This document shows, one piece after another, positions 63,101 through 64,000 of a stretch of DNA of 64,000 bases. Source of the DNA: Cotesia glomerata (lineage: Eukaryota > Arthropoda > Insecta > Hymenoptera > Braconidae). The position numbers and the translations under genes were made by a program. The notes beneath the pieces were generated by a model, which was not told where the DNA came from, ran no database searches, and worked only from the letters and a program-made list of their open reading frames with translations. Every line of letters starts with the position of its first letter. Positions within the stretch are counted from its first letter, which is position 1. Where the stretch lies: NCBI RefSeq assembly GCF_020080835.1, contig NC_058158.1:4898001-4962000 (forward strand), written 5' to 3'.

Positions 63101-64000
63101 ACGAATTGCGTTTCAGTGTGTTGGTAAATAAATTTGTGCTTCGGTTGTACGGGGAAAAGTAAAGAGAGAACCCAAGAAATGTGTGTACGTGTCAGGGTAC
63201 TGTACAATATACATCTATGCATTAACGTATGTGTGGTGTGACTGAACAAGTAAAGAGTAATCTGTACAGTGAGTATGATTTTCCAAGCACAGACCCAACT
63301 AGTACAAGCAAATCTGAGGGGAATTTCAAAGCTTGGACGAATAGAAATAAGTGGACTGTGGATGACTATCGCGAAGCAGGGAGTAAGGGCACGTGCCCGT
63401 ACCTTTTTATACCATCAGTATACGTATATATTATTACTACTACAACTACAGAGCTAAATTCACATCCCCCGAATCAAAAGTGCGCTCTCGGACGAAGAGG
63501 ATCTATATCTGTAGATGGATGATGAATAAAACCAAAGGTCCTCAGGATCTCAGTTCTATTTATTTATCTTTTGATTAAGGATGTTTAATATTCAGCCGTC
63601 AAAGAAACTTCGTTCAGCATATATATTTATACAAAGGATAATTACGGAGATTGTTAATTCCGTGGGACAGAATGTAATTACAATGTTAATTCAATCTCCG
63701 GCGAAAGTTTGTTTAATTATAATTTTTAATTTACAAGGCTTGTTTGTCAAAATAACTTTACCCAAACAATTTTCTATTTTTTTATTTTTACATTCAAACA
63801 GAGCTTGAAAATTTATCAATTTTCCTCTCTTTACTTTATTTATAAACCCGTGAATAATTGCTCGGAGTGATTCGTTAAAAAAAATATTTACTGTACAAAA
63901 TATTGTTTGTTCCAAATCGAGTAATTCTCTAAATGGGAATTTATTTTTTTTTTAATTAACAAGAATTAAACCCTAGAAATATTTTAAGCATCTTTGGTAT

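Larger units (their letters stand above)
45300..64000. other. 18.7-kb region without a convincing protein-coding gene
   Basis: Upstream of the first coding exon of kazrin both strands show only short open frames dominated by Ile, Phe, Tyr, Lys and Asn, no splice-linked similarity and no known domain. Islands with higher GC stand out at about 48000-48400 (with a GAT microsatellite after it), 49160-49230, 56840-57045 and 60890-60960. The region could contain kazrin promoters, untranslated first exons or long non-coding RNAs, but none can be shown from the sequence. Simple repeats lie at 45735-45758, 48405-48440 and 56546-56577. Confidence 0.5.

Noticed and set aside
62914..63522. Antiparallel frames of about 100 codons near 63.0-63.5 kb
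   Set aside because: No recognisable domain or conserved motif on either strand; moderate GC alone is not enough.

Overview
The window looks like AT-rich insect nuclear DNA. Genes have many short introns with GT-AG borders, introns and intergenic DNA are strongly AT-rich, and Helitrons and MITEs are frequent. Protein similarity and the repeat style suggest a hymenopteran, possibly a parasitoid wasp, but the species is inferred. I rebuilt six protein-coding genes exon by exon; every model has consistent phases and is open from ATG to stop.

The first 17 kb is gene-dense. GTSF1-like (minus, 1544-2549) is a two-CHHC-zinc-finger piRNA factor. Gemin7 (plus, 3986-4379) is an SMN-complex Sm-fold protein. 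MED30 (minus, 4471-6276) is a Mediator subunit with a very long polyglutamine leader. ELMO/Ced-12 (plus, 6823-9976) is an engulfment and Rac-GEF partner. Patsas (minus, 10698-14518) is an ankyrin-DHHC palmitoyltransferase. Gemin7/MED30 and ELMO/Patsas are convergent pairs; GTSF1/Gemin7 and MED30/ELMO are divergent pairs.

From 45.3 kb down to 16.8 kb a single minus-strand gene runs over 15 coding exons. It encodes kazrin (called Liprin-gamma in Drosophila, as I recall), with N-terminal coiled coils and three SAM domains, 1225 aa. Its stop codon is UGA followed by C, and the same frame then stays open for 102 protein-like codons, which makes it a strong candidate for stop-codon readthrough.

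Three non-autonomous Helitrons of one family sit in introns of ELMO, Patsas and kazrin, each in the sense orientation of its host. Each carries internal long palindromes as 1 to 3 tandem units. The largest is itself invaded by a non-LTR retrotransposon fragment and by a 79-bp piggyBac-like MITE whose empty site is preserved in a sister copy. At least two further MITE families lie in introns of MED30, Patsas and kazrin.

From 45.3 to 64 kb I see no convincing protein-coding gene. This is probably 5' flank or untranslated-exon territory of kazrin or an intergenic desert, with a few GC-richer islands. The six genes belong to unrelated cell processes (piRNA silencing, snRNP assembly, transcription, engulfment/cytoskeleton, protein palmitoylation, junction/cytoskeleton scaffolding); nothing suggests a shared pathway.
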